Shown here in pieces: positions 16,799 through 24,007 of a stretch of 46,071 bases of DNA (positions are counted from its first letter, which is position 1; the number at the start of each line of letters is the position of its first letter). Source of the stretch: Actinomycetota bacterium (GTDB taxonomy: Bacteria; Actinomycetota; Acidimicrobiia; Acidimicrobiales; Ilumatobacteraceae); contig CAUJET010000193.1 of the NCBI GenBank assembly GCA_963169665.1, positions 1 through 46,071 on the forward strand. Reading direction: 5' to 3'. The notes under the pieces were generated by a model that saw nothing but the letters and a program-made list of their open reading frames with translations, searched no databases and was not told the origin of the DNA. A program made the position numbers and the translations under genes.

Positions 16799-18304
16799 TC
16801 ACTCGTAGACGAGACACCCGTCGTCGAGATCGGCGGCGGGGAGCGCGTCCTTCTCCGTCCAGTAGTCCTGCGTGTGCTGCCACTCGGGCTTGTCGCCGCG
16901 CTGTGGCATCAGGTGCATGCTGCGCATGAGGTAGTTGGGGTTGAAGTTGTCCGGGTCGATCCACGACGAGATCGGCATGTCGGCGTCCTCGGCCCGCAGC
17001 TTCGGTGTGACCCGCTGGACGCCGAGCTCGTCCATGTGGTGGAGGAGACGACAGGTGAAATCGCTGATCAGGTCAGCCCGCAGGGTCCAGCTGGCACGGA
17101 AGTAGCCGAAGACCCAGAGCATGTTGGGCACGCCGGTGAACATCATCCCGCGGTAGGTGACGGTGTCGTGGAAGTCGACGGGCGTGCCGTCGATGCTGAA
17201 GGGGATCCCGCCGAGCACGCTGAGGTGGAACCCGGTCGCGGTGATCACCAGATCGGCGCTGAGTTCCCGGCCGCTCTTCAGCCGGACGCCGGTCTCGGTG
17301 AAGGTCTCGATCTCGTCGGTGACCATCGTGGCCTTGCCGGCCTTGATGCCCTCGAACAGATCACCATCGGGCACGAACGCGAGGCGTTGCTGCCACGGGC
17401 GGTACTTCGGGGTGAAGTGCGTGTCGACGTCGTAGCCCTCCGGCAGGAAGGTCTTGATGTTGTTGAGCAGCTCGGTCTTCAGGAACTCCGGTTCGTCGCG
17501 GGCGAGCTGGGTGACGGCCTGCTGGTCGTGGAGGAGCTTGCGCCGGACGATCTCGTGGATCCAGGTCTCGTCGATCTCGAGCTCGCGCAGCGTGTCGGCG
17601 AGCTCGTTCGCGTTGCGCCCGGTCCAGAAGTAGGTCGGTGAACGCTGCAGCACCGTGATGTGCTTCGCCGCACCGGCCATGGCCGGCACGATCGTGGCGG
17701 TGGTCGCACCCGAGCCGATGACGAGGATCTCCTTGCCGGCGTAGTCGAGGTCCTCCGGCCACGTCTGCGGATGCACGATCTGGCCGCGGTAGGTGTCCAT
17801 CCCCGGCCACTCGGGCGTGTGGCCCTGCTCGAACTTGTAGTACCCCTGGCACATCCACAGGAAGTTCGCGGTGAACGTGTGCGTCCGGTCGGTCCCGGTC
17901 TCGGTGGCGGTGATCGTCCAGCGGTTGTCGGTGGTCGACCAGCTCGCCGAGCCGACCTCGTGGTGGTAGCGGATGTGGCGGCCGAGGTCGTTGTCGTCGA
18001 TGACCTCGCCCATGTACTTGAGGATCTCGTCGGCCGTCGCGATCGGCGCACCGGTCCACGGCTTGAAGCGGTAGCCGAAGGTGTACAGGTCGCTGTCGGA
18101 GCGGATGCCCGGGTACTTGTGCCAGTGCCAGGTGCCGCCGAAGCCGTCGAACTTGTCGAGCACGACGAAGCTGCGCTCCGGGCACTGCTGCTGCAGGTGG
18201 TACGCCGCCCCGACCCCGGAGATGCCTGCCCCGACGATCAACACGTCGAAGTGCTCCGTGCCACCGGCCTGCGCCACGTCATCGAGCGTCGCGGTCGCGC
18301 TCAT
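16799..18304 (-). CDS. Flavin-containing (Baeyer-Villiger-type) monooxygenase
   Basis: 501 residues. FAD-binding GxGxxG GAGISG (about 25-30), a type I Baeyer-Villiger-like fingerprint YRGQIVHPQTWP (about 172-183, with Tyr instead of the first Phe), and the NADPH-binding GSGATT (about 197-202) are seen. The GGTWHWHKYPG stretch is typical of ketone monooxygenases. It should insert oxygen into a ketone, or oxidise N or S, using NADPH and O2. A perfect 20-base palindrome lies 45 bases upstream of its ATG, a likely repressor site. It is followed on the same strand by DUF2817 and acyl-CoA ligase genes, suggesting an ester-cleaving, acid-activating catabolic route (inference). Confidence 0.92.
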   Translation of the reverse strand: MSATATLDDVAQAGGTEHFDVLIVGAGISGVGAAYHLQQQCPERSFVVLDKFDGFGGTWHWHKYPGIRSDSDLYTFGYRFKPWTGAPIATADEILKYMGEVIDDNDLGRHIRYHHEVGSASWSTTDNRWTITATETGTDRTHTFTANFLWMCQGYYKFEQGHTPEWPGMDTYRGQIVHPQTWPEDLDYAGKEILVIGSGATTATIVPAMAGAAKHITVLQRSPTYFWTGRNANELADTLRELEIDETWIHEIVRRKLLHDQQAVTQLARDEPEFLKTELLNNIKTFLPEGYDVDTHFTPKYRPWQQRLAFVPDGDLFEGIKAGKATMVTDEIETFTETGVRLKSGRELSADLVITATGFHLSVLGGIPFSIDGTPVDFHDTVTYRGMMFTGVPNMLWVFGYFRASWTLRADLISDFTCRLLHHMDELGVQRVTPKLRAEDADMPISSWIDPDNFNPNYLMRSMHLMPQRGDKPEWQHTQDYWTEKDALPAADLDDGCLVYE

Positions 18305-18348
18305 CGGTTCCCCCTCCGGTTCGGTCCCCGACCCGGGTTCCCCACCTG

Positions 18349-18368
18349 GGTCAGTCGATCGACTGACC
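18349..18368. promoter_or_regulatory. Perfect 20-base palindrome upstream of the monooxygenase
   Basis: The sequence GGTCAGTCGATCGACTGACC is a perfect palindrome without spacer. It lies in the 134-base divergent region between the monooxygenase gene and the membrane protein gene. Size and symmetry fit an operator for a TetR-like dimer. The regulator is not identified. Confidence 0.55.
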
Positions 18369-18438
18369 GTAGCCCCGCAACGGCGACTCCGCCCAGGGAC
18401 CTTCGTCCCGAGATCGTCGTCGGCCCTATCGTGGCCGT

Positions 18439-18981
18439 GTGTTCCGTGCCCTCGCCCTGTGGACTCCGCGTCAGTGGGTGGTGGCGATCGCCGGTTCGAT
18501 CGCCACCGCACTGATCGTCGGACTGCCGACCGACGTGATCCCCAACCCGGTGTTCGGACGACCCGTCCCCGTGACGTGGTGGTCGTACCCGGTGCTCGCG
18601 GTGACGGCGCTCCTCGGCGGCCTGCTGCTCGCGACCTACGTCCGACCGGTGGCGACGACCGACGGCGACGATGGCCTGCGGCAGGCCGAGCCGGCGTCGG
18701 ACGCGGCCGAGACCGAGCTCGACGGGCCCACCCGCCTCGGCGGTCTCGGAGGACTGTTGTCGTTCTTCGCAGTCGGCTGCCCGGTGTGCAACAAGGTCGT
18801 GGTGATCGCCCTCGGCACGGTGGGCGCCAGGAACTGGTTCGAGCCGATCCAGCCCTTCCTCGCCGCGGCGTCGGTGGTGCTCATGGCCGTCGCGGTGCGA
18901 TCGCGCCTGCGGGGGTCGCTCGCGTGCCCCGTCCCGGGTTCCGTGTCACGGCATGGAGCCGACGTCGCCTCTGTGCCGTGA
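18439..18981 (+). CDS. Small membrane protein with CPVCN motif
   Basis: 180 residues from a GTG; not recognised as a named family. Hydrophobic segments are at about 12-32, 47-67, 102-125 and 133-153, so about four membrane helices, with a hydrophilic acidic loop at about 70-95. The third segment contains GCPVCNK, a CxxC pair set in a membrane helix, seen in several uncharacterised actinobacterial integral proteins and reminiscent of vitamin-K-epoxide-reductase-like or thiol-redox active sites. That likeness is only motif-level. It is divergent from the monooxygenase gene and stands alone. Function unknown. Confidence 0.7.
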   Translation: MFRALALWTPRQWVVAIAGSIATALIVGLPTDVIPNPVFGRPVPVTWWSYPVLAVTALLGGLLLATYVRPVATTDGDDGLRQAEPASDAAETELDGPTRLGGLGGLLSFFAVGCPVCNKVVVIALGTVGARNWFEPIQPFLAAASVVLMAVAVRSRLRGSLACPVPGSVSRHGADVASVP

Positions 18982-19039
18982 CACAGACCTCGCACGAGTG
19001 GTGTCCCCGCCAGTGGCCGTGGGTCTGGCAGACCGCAGC

Positions 19040-19624
19040 TCACTCCGAGATCTTCGACGATCGCTCGACCGCGCCACATCGATCCGCGCCGTGCTCGAGG
19101 TGGTCGGCGAGATCTCGGTACCAGACGAGCTTGCGCTCGAAGCCCGGGTAGGCCCGGTTGCGCCCGCTGGGATTCGGCAGTACGTGGATCTCGGCGCCGT
19201 GGAGGCGATCGGGCGTGAGGCCGGGGCCGGGCGAACCGCCGGACGGGAAGAAGAGGGGGTACAGCGTCAGCCCGAGGAGGGCGACGACCTGTGGCTCGTG
19301 GCGTTCGACGAGGGTGCGGACGCGTGCCGCTCCCGCGCGGCGCTCCGCCGAGGTCAGTTCGGCGGCAGCTGCTGTGGCGCGAGGAACCGTCGAGACGAGG
19401 CCGATCCCGAGGTCCAGCAGTCGGTGTTCCTCGCATGGCTGGAATTGGACCGGTGTCAGACCCGACTCGTGGAGCAGGCGCCAGAACGGGTTGCCCGGCG
19501 ACGAGAACGAGTGTCCGATGCCGGCTGATCGGCTCGAGGGGTTGATCGCGACGATCAACAGTCGCAGGCCAGGCACGATCAGATCGCCGAGTGGCGGTCG
19601 CTGCTCTTCGGAGTCTGCGCTCAC
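19040..19624 (-). CDS. mug: Mug/TDG-type mismatch-specific DNA glycosylase
   Basis: 194 residues from a GTG at 19624. The active-site motif INPSSRSA (Asn28 of NPS) and GHSFSSPGNPFW (about 37-48), and the second motif PNPSGRN (about 150-156) that contacts the mispaired base, are characteristic of family 2 uracil-DNA glycosylases (Mug/TDG). It removes uracil or thymine mispaired with guanine, a fitting repair activity in a GC-rich genome. A longer frame to 19687 would start inside the palindrome of the neighbouring promoter and adds residues without similarity. It is divergent from the NTF2-like operon and convergent with the CPVCN membrane gene. Confidence 0.88.
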   Translation of the reverse strand: MSADSEEQRPPLGDLIVPGLRLLIVAINPSSRSAGIGHSFSSPGNPFWRLLHESGLTPVQFQPCEEHRLLDLGIGLVSTVPRATAAAAELTSAERRAGAARVRTLVERHEPQVVALLGLTLYPLFFPSGGSPGPGLTPDRLHGAEIHVLPNPSGRNRAYPGFERKLVWYRDLADHLEHGADRCGAVERSSKISE

Positions 19625-19649
19625 CCCAAGCAGCCGGACGTGTGACCAC

Positions 19650-19679
19650 TTGACATGAGAATGTATGTTCTCATACGAT
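19650..19679 (+). promoter_or_regulatory. Sigma70-type promoter of the NTF2-TetR-MOSC operon
   Basis: TTGACA at 19650-19655 and TACGAT at 19674-19679 with an 18-base spacer. Transcription would start about 30 bases before the ATG at 19718, leaving room for the AGGAG site. The long palindrome covers the spacer and -10, so a bound repressor would block polymerase. Confidence 0.55.
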
Positions 19680-19697
19680 GAGAACATACATTCTCAT
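19655..19697. promoter_or_regulatory. Large palindromic operator, probable TetR site
   Basis: Two perfectly complementary 20-base arms, ATGAGAATGTATGTTCTCAT at 19655-19674 and its reverse complement at 19678-19697, separated by ACG. Each arm is itself a partial dyad (GAGAA-N6-TTCTC), so the site could hold two repressor dimers. Its AT content stands out. It lies between mug and an operon that encodes a TetR protein. Confidence 0.7.
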
Positions 19698-19717
19698 CGT
19701 CGCAGGAGCAACCCCAC

Positions 19718-20179
19718 ATGACCATCCCGACCCGACCCCCGGTCCCCCCGTTCGACGAGACGTCCGCCCGGGCGAAGGTGCTCGCGGCCGAAGCCGCGTG
19801 GAACACCCGTGACCCCGAGCGCGTCGCCGGTGCGTACACGGTCGACTCGGTGTGGCGGAACCGCAGCGAGTTCATCCAGGGCCGCGACGAGATCGTCGCG
19901 TTCCTGCGGGCCAAGTGGGACCGCGAGGTCGACTACGTGCTGCGCAAGGACCTGTGGGCCTTCCACGCCGACCGGATCGCGGTGCGGTTCCAGTACGAGT
20001 GGCACGACCACGACGGCAACTGGTTCCGGTCGTACGGCAACGAGAACTGGGAGTTCGACGCTCACGGCTTCATGCGGCGCCGCGAGGCGAGCATCGACGA
20101 CGTGGCGATCACCGCCGACGAACGACGCATCTTCGGGCCGCGCCCCGAGGGCGACGTCACCGGCCTGCCGCTGCGATGA
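19718..20179 (+). CDS. NTF2-like DUF1348 protein
   Basis: 153 residues. The sequence AEAAWNTRDPERVAGAYTVD, then WRNRSEFIQGRDEI and ENWEFDAHGFMRRREASIDD, is characteristic of the DUF1348 branch of the SnoaL/NTF2-like fold. It is a small cone-shaped cytoplasmic protein that binds a hydrophobic ligand or acts as an isomerase or dehydratase; the actual reaction is not known. An AGGAG site precedes the ATG. It is the first gene of a three-gene operon with TetR and MOSC genes (ATGA overlaps) and starts 20 bases after a 43-base palindrome, so it is probably repressed by the TetR protein. Confidence 0.88.
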   Translation: MTIPTRPPVPPFDETSARAKVLAAEAAWNTRDPERVAGAYTVDSVWRNRSEFIQGRDEIVAFLRAKWDREVDYVLRKDLWAFHADRIAVRFQYEWHDHDGNWFRSYGNENWEFDAHGFMRRREASIDDVAITADERRIFGPRPEGDVTGLPLR

Positions 20180-20760
20180 GCCCGGCAGCCACCATCTCGA
20201 CCGACGACGCACGGCGTGCCGTGCTGCGCACGGCCGACGACCTGTTCTACGCACGAGGCATCGGCGGCGTCGTGATGAACGACATCCGCGACGCGTCGGG
20301 GGTCTCCATGCGACGGCTCTACGCGATGTACCCGTCGAAGCACGAGCTCGTCGCCGCATGGCTCACCGACCGCCACGACCGATGGATGTCGTGGTTCACG
20401 ACCACCGTCGAACGGCACGCCGCTGCGGGCACCGATCCGGTGCTCGCCACGTTCGACGCGATCGCCGAGTGGGTCGCATCGCCGGGCTACCGCGGCTGCG
20501 CGTTCATCAATTCACTGGCGGAGACGAGCGAGGTCGACGACACCCACCGCACGATCATCGCCGCCCACAAGCGCGACCTCGTCGAGCACCTCGCTCGCCT
20601 CGCCGCACGGGGCCGTCCGAACCCTCCCACCTGGCTCCCCGCTGCCCTCGCCGTCGTCATCGACGGCGCGATCGTGCAGTCGACAGTGTTCGACAGCACC
20701 GACCCCATCGATGCCGCGCGATCCGCCGTCCGCCAACTCCTCGAATCGATCCCGACATGA
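20176..20760 (+). CDS. TetR-family transcriptional regulator
   Basis: 194 residues from the ATG at 20176, which overlaps the stop of the NTF2-like gene. The N-terminal helix-turn-helix covers about residues 10-58: ADDLFYARGIGGVVMNDI, then DASGVSMRRLYAMYPSKHEL, the typical TetR recognition helix pattern ending YxxYPSK. The C-terminal ligand domain has GCAFINSLAE, seen in many TetR proteins of this branch. It most likely binds the 43-base palindrome in front of the operon and controls it in response to an unknown small molecule. It is followed by the MOSC gene with another four-base overlap. Confidence 0.92.
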   Translation: MSPAATISTDDARRAVLRTADDLFYARGIGGVVMNDIRDASGVSMRRLYAMYPSKHELVAAWLTDRHDRWMSWFTTTVERHAAAGTDPVLATFDAIAEWVASPGYRGCAFINSLAETSEVDDTHRTIIAAHKRDLVEHLARLAARGRPNPPTWLPAALAVVIDGAIVQSTVFDSTDPIDAARSAVRQLLESIPT

Positions 20761-21419
20761 ACCTCACCGTCGGCGCCCTCTGGCGCTATCCCGTCAAGTC
20801 CCTCGCCGGCGAGCGGCTCGACACCGCCGAGATCACCACCGACGGCATCGTCGGCGACCGGATCGTGCACGTCCGGGGTCCCGAAGGCGTCCGCACCTCG
20901 CGCCGCCACCACCGACTGCTCGGGCTGCACGCCACGCTCGGCCCCGACGGCGAACCACTCGTCGACGGCCAACCGTGGCACGCATCGGAGATCCTCGATC
21001 GCGTCCGCGACGCCGCCGGGCACGACGCCGTGCTCGTGCGCCACGACGGACCCGGACGCTTCGACATCCTCCCGCTGCTCGTCGCCACCGACGGTGCGGT
21101 CGCCGCCTTCGGTCGCGACGTCCGCCGGCTCCGCCCGAACATCGTCGTCGACGGCGTGGACGGGACCGAGGAGTTCGGCTGGCCCGGCGCCGAGCTGCAC
21201 ATCGGCGACGTCGTGATCGCGCTCGATTCGCGACGGGGCCGGTGCCCGATGACGACCGTGGATCCCGACACCCTCGAGGTGGACCGTGGCGTCCTGAAGG
21301 ACATCATCACCCGCTTCGACGGACAGCTCGCGCTCAACGCAGCCGTGCTCCGCCCCGGCGTCGTCCGCGTCGGAGACCCCGTCGAGCTCGTCCGCCCGAC
21401 GAACTCACCGATGCGCTGA
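20757..21419 (+). CDS. MOSC-domain molybdenum-sulfur carrier-like protein
   Basis: 220 residues. The N-terminal beta-barrel begins LWRYPVKSLAGE, and the MOSC domain has a conserved Cys163 in DSRRGRCPMTTVDPDT, the residue proposed to carry sulfur or bind the molybdenum cofactor in the mARC/MOCOS family. Related proteins (YcbX, YiiM) reduce N-hydroxylated compounds with electron donor partners. It is translationally coupled to the TetR gene, so expression is probably inducible. A detoxifying reductase role is plausible but not shown. It ends 35 bases before the tRNA remnant and is the last gene before the putative island. Confidence 0.9.
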   Translation: MNLTVGALWRYPVKSLAGERLDTAEITTDGIVGDRIVHVRGPEGVRTSRRHHRLLGLHATLGPDGEPLVDGQPWHASEILDRVRDAAGHDAVLVRHDGPGRFDILPLLVATDGAVAAFGRDVRRLRPNIVVDGVDGTEEFGWPGAELHIGDVVIALDSRRGRCPMTTVDPDTLEVDRGVLKDIITRFDGQLALNAAVLRPGVVRVGDPVELVRPTNSPMR

Positions 21420-21454
21420 CCAGCGCGTGCCTGGGAGCACGTGCGAACACCATC

Positions 21455-21499
21455 TGGCGCCCCCGGCAGGGATCGAACCTGCGACCTGCGGTTTAGGAA
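21455..21499 (-). other. 3' fragment of tRNA-Arg(CCU): attachment-site scar
   Basis: Read on the minus strand, this has the anticodon CCT with TT before and AAA after it, the 3' anticodon stem strand ACCGC, variable loop AGGTC, a perfect T arm (GCAGG-TTCGATC-CCTGC), acceptor strand CGGGGGC, discriminator G and an encoded CCA. The 5' half (acceptor 5' strand, D arm, 5' anticodon strand) is missing and replaced by unrelated sequence, so it is no functional tRNA. A break at the anticodon loop is typical of tyrosine-recombinase integration. Confidence 0.75.
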
Positions 21500-21758
21500 T
21501 GCGGTCGAGTAGGTCTCAGCGAGTCTCCTTGAATCGCATCTGACCTGCTCAGCTTCAGTGTTCTCCTCGTCTGGTCTCGTTGAACATCATGCAGTAGCGC
21601 GCAGTAGATGGACAAGCGGATGGACAACTTTCGGTCGACCCGGGCCTCGCCCCACAGCTGTGAGGAGCCCGAGACCGTATGCCAGATACAAAGCAGGTCA
21701 TTCGGAACGAGGGCGGACGGGACAGATGCTTGAGTCAGGCGAGACGGGTGCCCACCAG
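21500..21758. other. Intergenic stretch next to the tRNA scar, no gene seen
   Basis: About 260 bases without a credible gene. The composition is mixed and a little less GC-rich than its neighbours, with repeated short words such as ATGGACAAGCGGATGGACAA (21607-21626). No integrase frame is visible here, so if a recombinase gene exists it lies at the other end of the element or has been lost. Confidence 0.5.
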
Positions 21759-22217
21759 TCACCGATCGAAGGCGGGGTAGCCACCGAATCGGATGCTGGC
21801 GCCGGCGAGCACGAACAGAACGGCTGCGAGAGTGACCAGTCGGATGTGCCACGCGAGTGTGGAGAGCGTGTCGTCGGACAGCTTGGGGATGACGCGGAAT
21901 CGCGCGTGGATCGCGAGCGCAACGGTGAGCGCGAGGAGTCCGAGCTTGATCTGGACGACGTGGGCGATCGGGTTGTCGTTGAACCAGTTGCCGGGCGCGC
22001 CGAGCAGGTGGTGCGCGAGCCACAGCCCGGTGAGGATCTGAACGGCGAGCGCGGGAAGGCCGATTCGTTCGAAGCTCTGTTCGAAGTCGCTGACGGGTGC
22101 CGCTTGGCGCTCGCGAAGGGCTCGAGGCAGGATCGTGGTGGCGAGGACAAGGTGACCGCCAGCCCAGATCGTCGCGCCGAGGATGTGCAGCGCGAGCGCG
22201 ATGTAGTAGCCGGCCAT
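21759..22217 (-). CDS. CopD-like small membrane protein (copy 1)
   Basis: 152 residues from the ATG at 22217, one base after the anion-channel gene stop. Four membrane helices are seen, beginning with YIALALHILGATIWAGGHLV; His residues in helices 1 and 4 (HILGATIWAGGH and WHIRLVTLAAV) resemble the paired histidines of CopD/HemJ-type membrane proteins that bind copper or heme. It is the last gene of the long operon led by the Rrf2 regulator. A close paralogue lies at 32150-32608 (most residues identical), also next to a truncated globin. The role is unknown; metal or heme handling for the membrane redox system is inference. Confidence 0.85.
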   Translation of the reverse strand: MAGYYIALALHILGATIWAGGHLVLATTILPRALRERQAAPVSDFEQSFERIGLPALAVQILTGLWLAHHLLGAPGNWFNDNPIAHVVQIKLGLLALTVALAIHARFRVIPKLSDDTLSTLAWHIRLVTLAAVLFVLAGASIRFGGYPAFDR

Positions 22218-22218
22218 C

Positions 22219-23301
22219 TCAGGCCGGTTGGGTCGCAGCAGCCGACGGGCGTCTGAACGCAGCGCGGCCGCCTTGGATGACGAGCCCGGCGAAGGCAGCG
22301 GTCCAGGCGGTGAGCGCGACGGCAAGCGTGACTTTGGGGGCCCATTCGAGCTGGTCCAGTTTGATGACGGCGCGCATCTTGAAGGTGGCGGCGCCGTACA
22401 TGCCGAGGGGGAACACAAGCGCCCAGTAGGACGGGTGGTAGCGGAGCGGGACCTTGCGAACGATGTGGCGCCAGATGCCGATCGCAACCATGACCGGGAA
22501 CCAGAACGTTGCAGTGGCCCAGGCGAGGGTGACGAGTCCTTCGATGAGCGGGGCGAGGCGCTCGACTCGAGGTGCGACTTTGCGGGTGGCAAGCAGGTTG
22601 GAGCCGGCGAGGACGGTGATGGCGACGGCGCCCGCGGCGATCCAGGCGGGTGGGTCGGCTTCGGTGGGTTCGAGTGGTTGGAAAGTCCAGCGGAGGAAGA
22701 CCATGGTCATGACGATGAGGTAGAGGACGAGTCCAAGGCTGAACGCGGCGAGGCAGGTGAAGGCGAGGAAGTCGTTGGGATGGTGGCCGAGGAGGAGTGC
22801 GCCGAACACGGCGACGGATTCGGTGGAGACGGTGAGCAGGAACCAGGAGCCGTTGATGCCGGCGCCGAGTCCGGGTTTGTCGTGGCGGAGCACGTCGGAG
22901 ATCAACGCGCTGTAGACGAGGATCACGTACAGCGGCAGCGAGCACCACCACAGGGTTTCGCCGAGGGTCCACCAGCCGTGGATGGTCGCGGAGGCGCTGG
23001 CCAGGACGTTGGTGCCGGCGACGATGGTGAGGAACCCGAAGCCTTTGGCGTGGCTGGTGAGGTCCGCGACGAGCTGCCGCGGGTGCATGACGAGGCGGGC
23101 GAGGACGAGGATCGCGAGGACGACGTATGAGCCTGCGGCGACGATGTAGAGCGTGTCGGCGAGCCAGTCGATCTTTTGTTGTTTCGCGGCGATGGCGATG
23201 ATGCCGGTGGCCATAACGAGCGCGAAGTAGCCGGGGAACAGGGTGGCGATCGGGTGGACGCGTGCAGGTTGTTCAGGGGTGGTGGTGGGGTTGTTGGTCA
23301 T
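22219..23301 (-). CDS. TehA/SLAC1-type (TDT family) anion channel or exporter
   Basis: 360 residues with ten membrane helices. The start of helix 1, LFPGYFALVMATGIIAIA, and the tandem two-helix repeats are typical of the tellurite-resistance/dicarboxylate transporter family that includes TehA and the plant channel SLAC1. SLAC1 channels pass nitrate and chloride. Placed in an operon with a nitrate-reductase-like enzyme, it may carry nitrate in or nitrite out, which is inference. Some relatives export sulfite or malate. It overlaps the preceding small membrane gene by four bases and is followed after one base by the CopD-like gene. Confidence 0.88.
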   Translation of the reverse strand: MTNNPTTTPEQPARVHPIATLFPGYFALVMATGIIAIAAKQQKIDWLADTLYIVAAGSYVVLAILVLARLVMHPRQLVADLTSHAKGFGFLTIVAGTNVLASASATIHGWWTLGETLWWCSLPLYVILVYSALISDVLRHDKPGLGAGINGSWFLLTVSTESVAVFGALLLGHHPNDFLAFTCLAAFSLGLVLYLIVMTMVFLRWTFQPLEPTEADPPAWIAAGAVAITVLAGSNLLATRKVAPRVERLAPLIEGLVTLAWATATFWFPVMVAIGIWRHIVRKVPLRYHPSYWALVFPLGMYGAATFKMRAVIKLDQLEWAPKVTLAVALTAWTAAFAGLVIQGGRAAFRRPSAAATQPA

Positions 23302-23501
23302 GGTCGGAGGTAGCGCAGGAAGGCCGCTGCGGCGGCAAAGAGGGCCACCGAGACTGCGGCGGTCGCCCAGGCGAGTGATTCGGTGTCGGTTTGGAAAGCT
23401 TCGACGGCGACGGTGATCAGGAACACCTGGAACGCGACCAGGACGATGACGTAGAGCACGACGGCCGAGGAGGTGCGTCGTGCTTTGGCGGAGGTTCTCA
23501 T
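23298..23501 (-). CDS. Small two-helix membrane protein
   Basis: 67 residues, too short for most annotation filters, but bracketed by four-base overlaps with both the Rieske gene and the anion-channel gene, so clearly translated as part of the operon. After a basic start (MRTSAKARR) come two hydrophobic segments at about 12-32 and 42-63, giving a hairpin with both ends probably cytoplasmic. No family recognised. Position between a Rieske subunit and a transporter suggests an assembly or anchor subunit of the membrane complex. Confidence 0.75.
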   Translation of the reverse strand: MRTSAKARRTSSAVVLYVIVLVAFQVFLITVAVEAFQTDTESLAWATAAVSVALFAAAAAFLRYLRP

Positions 23502-24007
23502 GTGTGCCTGCCGAGTGCCCAGATGGTGCCGTCGGCGCGGACCTCGAGGTCGATGCGCCCGAGCGGTCGGGTCGGTGGGCCGGAGATGACGTTGCCGGTG
23601 CGGGCTTCGAAGTTGCCTTCGTGGCAGGGGCAGTGCCAGCGCTGCTCGGATTCCTCGTAGTAGACGACGCAGCCGAGGTGGGTGCACTTCTGGCTGAACG
23701 CGACGACCTCGGTGTCGGTCAGGCGGACGAGGATCGCCGGGTCGTCGTTCCCCGGGTAGTGGAACAGGTAGGTGCTGCCGATGTCGACGGCGGCGAGGTC
23801 GACGATCGCGCGTGGTTCGCCGGTGTTGATGCTGCGCAGTTGGGTCCAGATCGCGATGCCGACGTTGGCTGCGGCCATGGTGCCTGCGCCGAGGACGAGG
23901 TAGCGGGCGAACTCGCGGCGTGTGACTTCTTCTTCGGATTGTGCCTCGTAGGGGAAGTCCCGTTTCCATGGCGGGGCGACGGGGACCGGTTCGATGTCAC
24001 CGTTCAT
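23498..24007 (-). CDS. Rieske [2Fe-2S] protein with Tat-type anchor
   Basis: 169 residues from the ATG at 24007. A twin-arginine signal/anchor (TRREFARYLVLG, about 29-40, then a hydrophobic helix to about 55) should place the iron-sulfur domain outside the membrane. Box 1 is CTHLGC (Cys108, His110, Cys113) and box 2 CPCHEG (Cys126, Cys128, His129), so the two-Cys two-His ligands and the disulfide pair of bc1-type, high-potential Rieske proteins are all present. It lies between the four-cluster ferredoxin subunit and a small membrane gene, with overlaps on both sides. It probably passes electrons between quinol and the molybdoenzyme, or to an external acceptor; the route is inferred. Confidence 0.93.
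   Translation of the reverse strand: MNGDIEPVPVAPPWKRDFPYEAQSEEEVTRREFARYLVLGAGTMAAANVGIAIWTQLRSINTGEPRAIVDLAAVDIGSTYLFHYPGNDDPAILVRLTDTEVVAFSQKCTHLGCVVYYEESEQRWHCPCHEGNFEARTGNVISGPPTRPLGRIDLEVRADGTIWALGRHT

Noticed and set aside
19022..19034. Short dyad GGTCTG-G-CAGACC between convergent genes
   Set aside because: One-base loop and 6-base arms; too weak to call a terminator.
21455..21530. A functional tRNA gene on the minus strand
   Set aside because: No 5' acceptor strand or D arm can be built from the bases to the right; only the 3' half is present.
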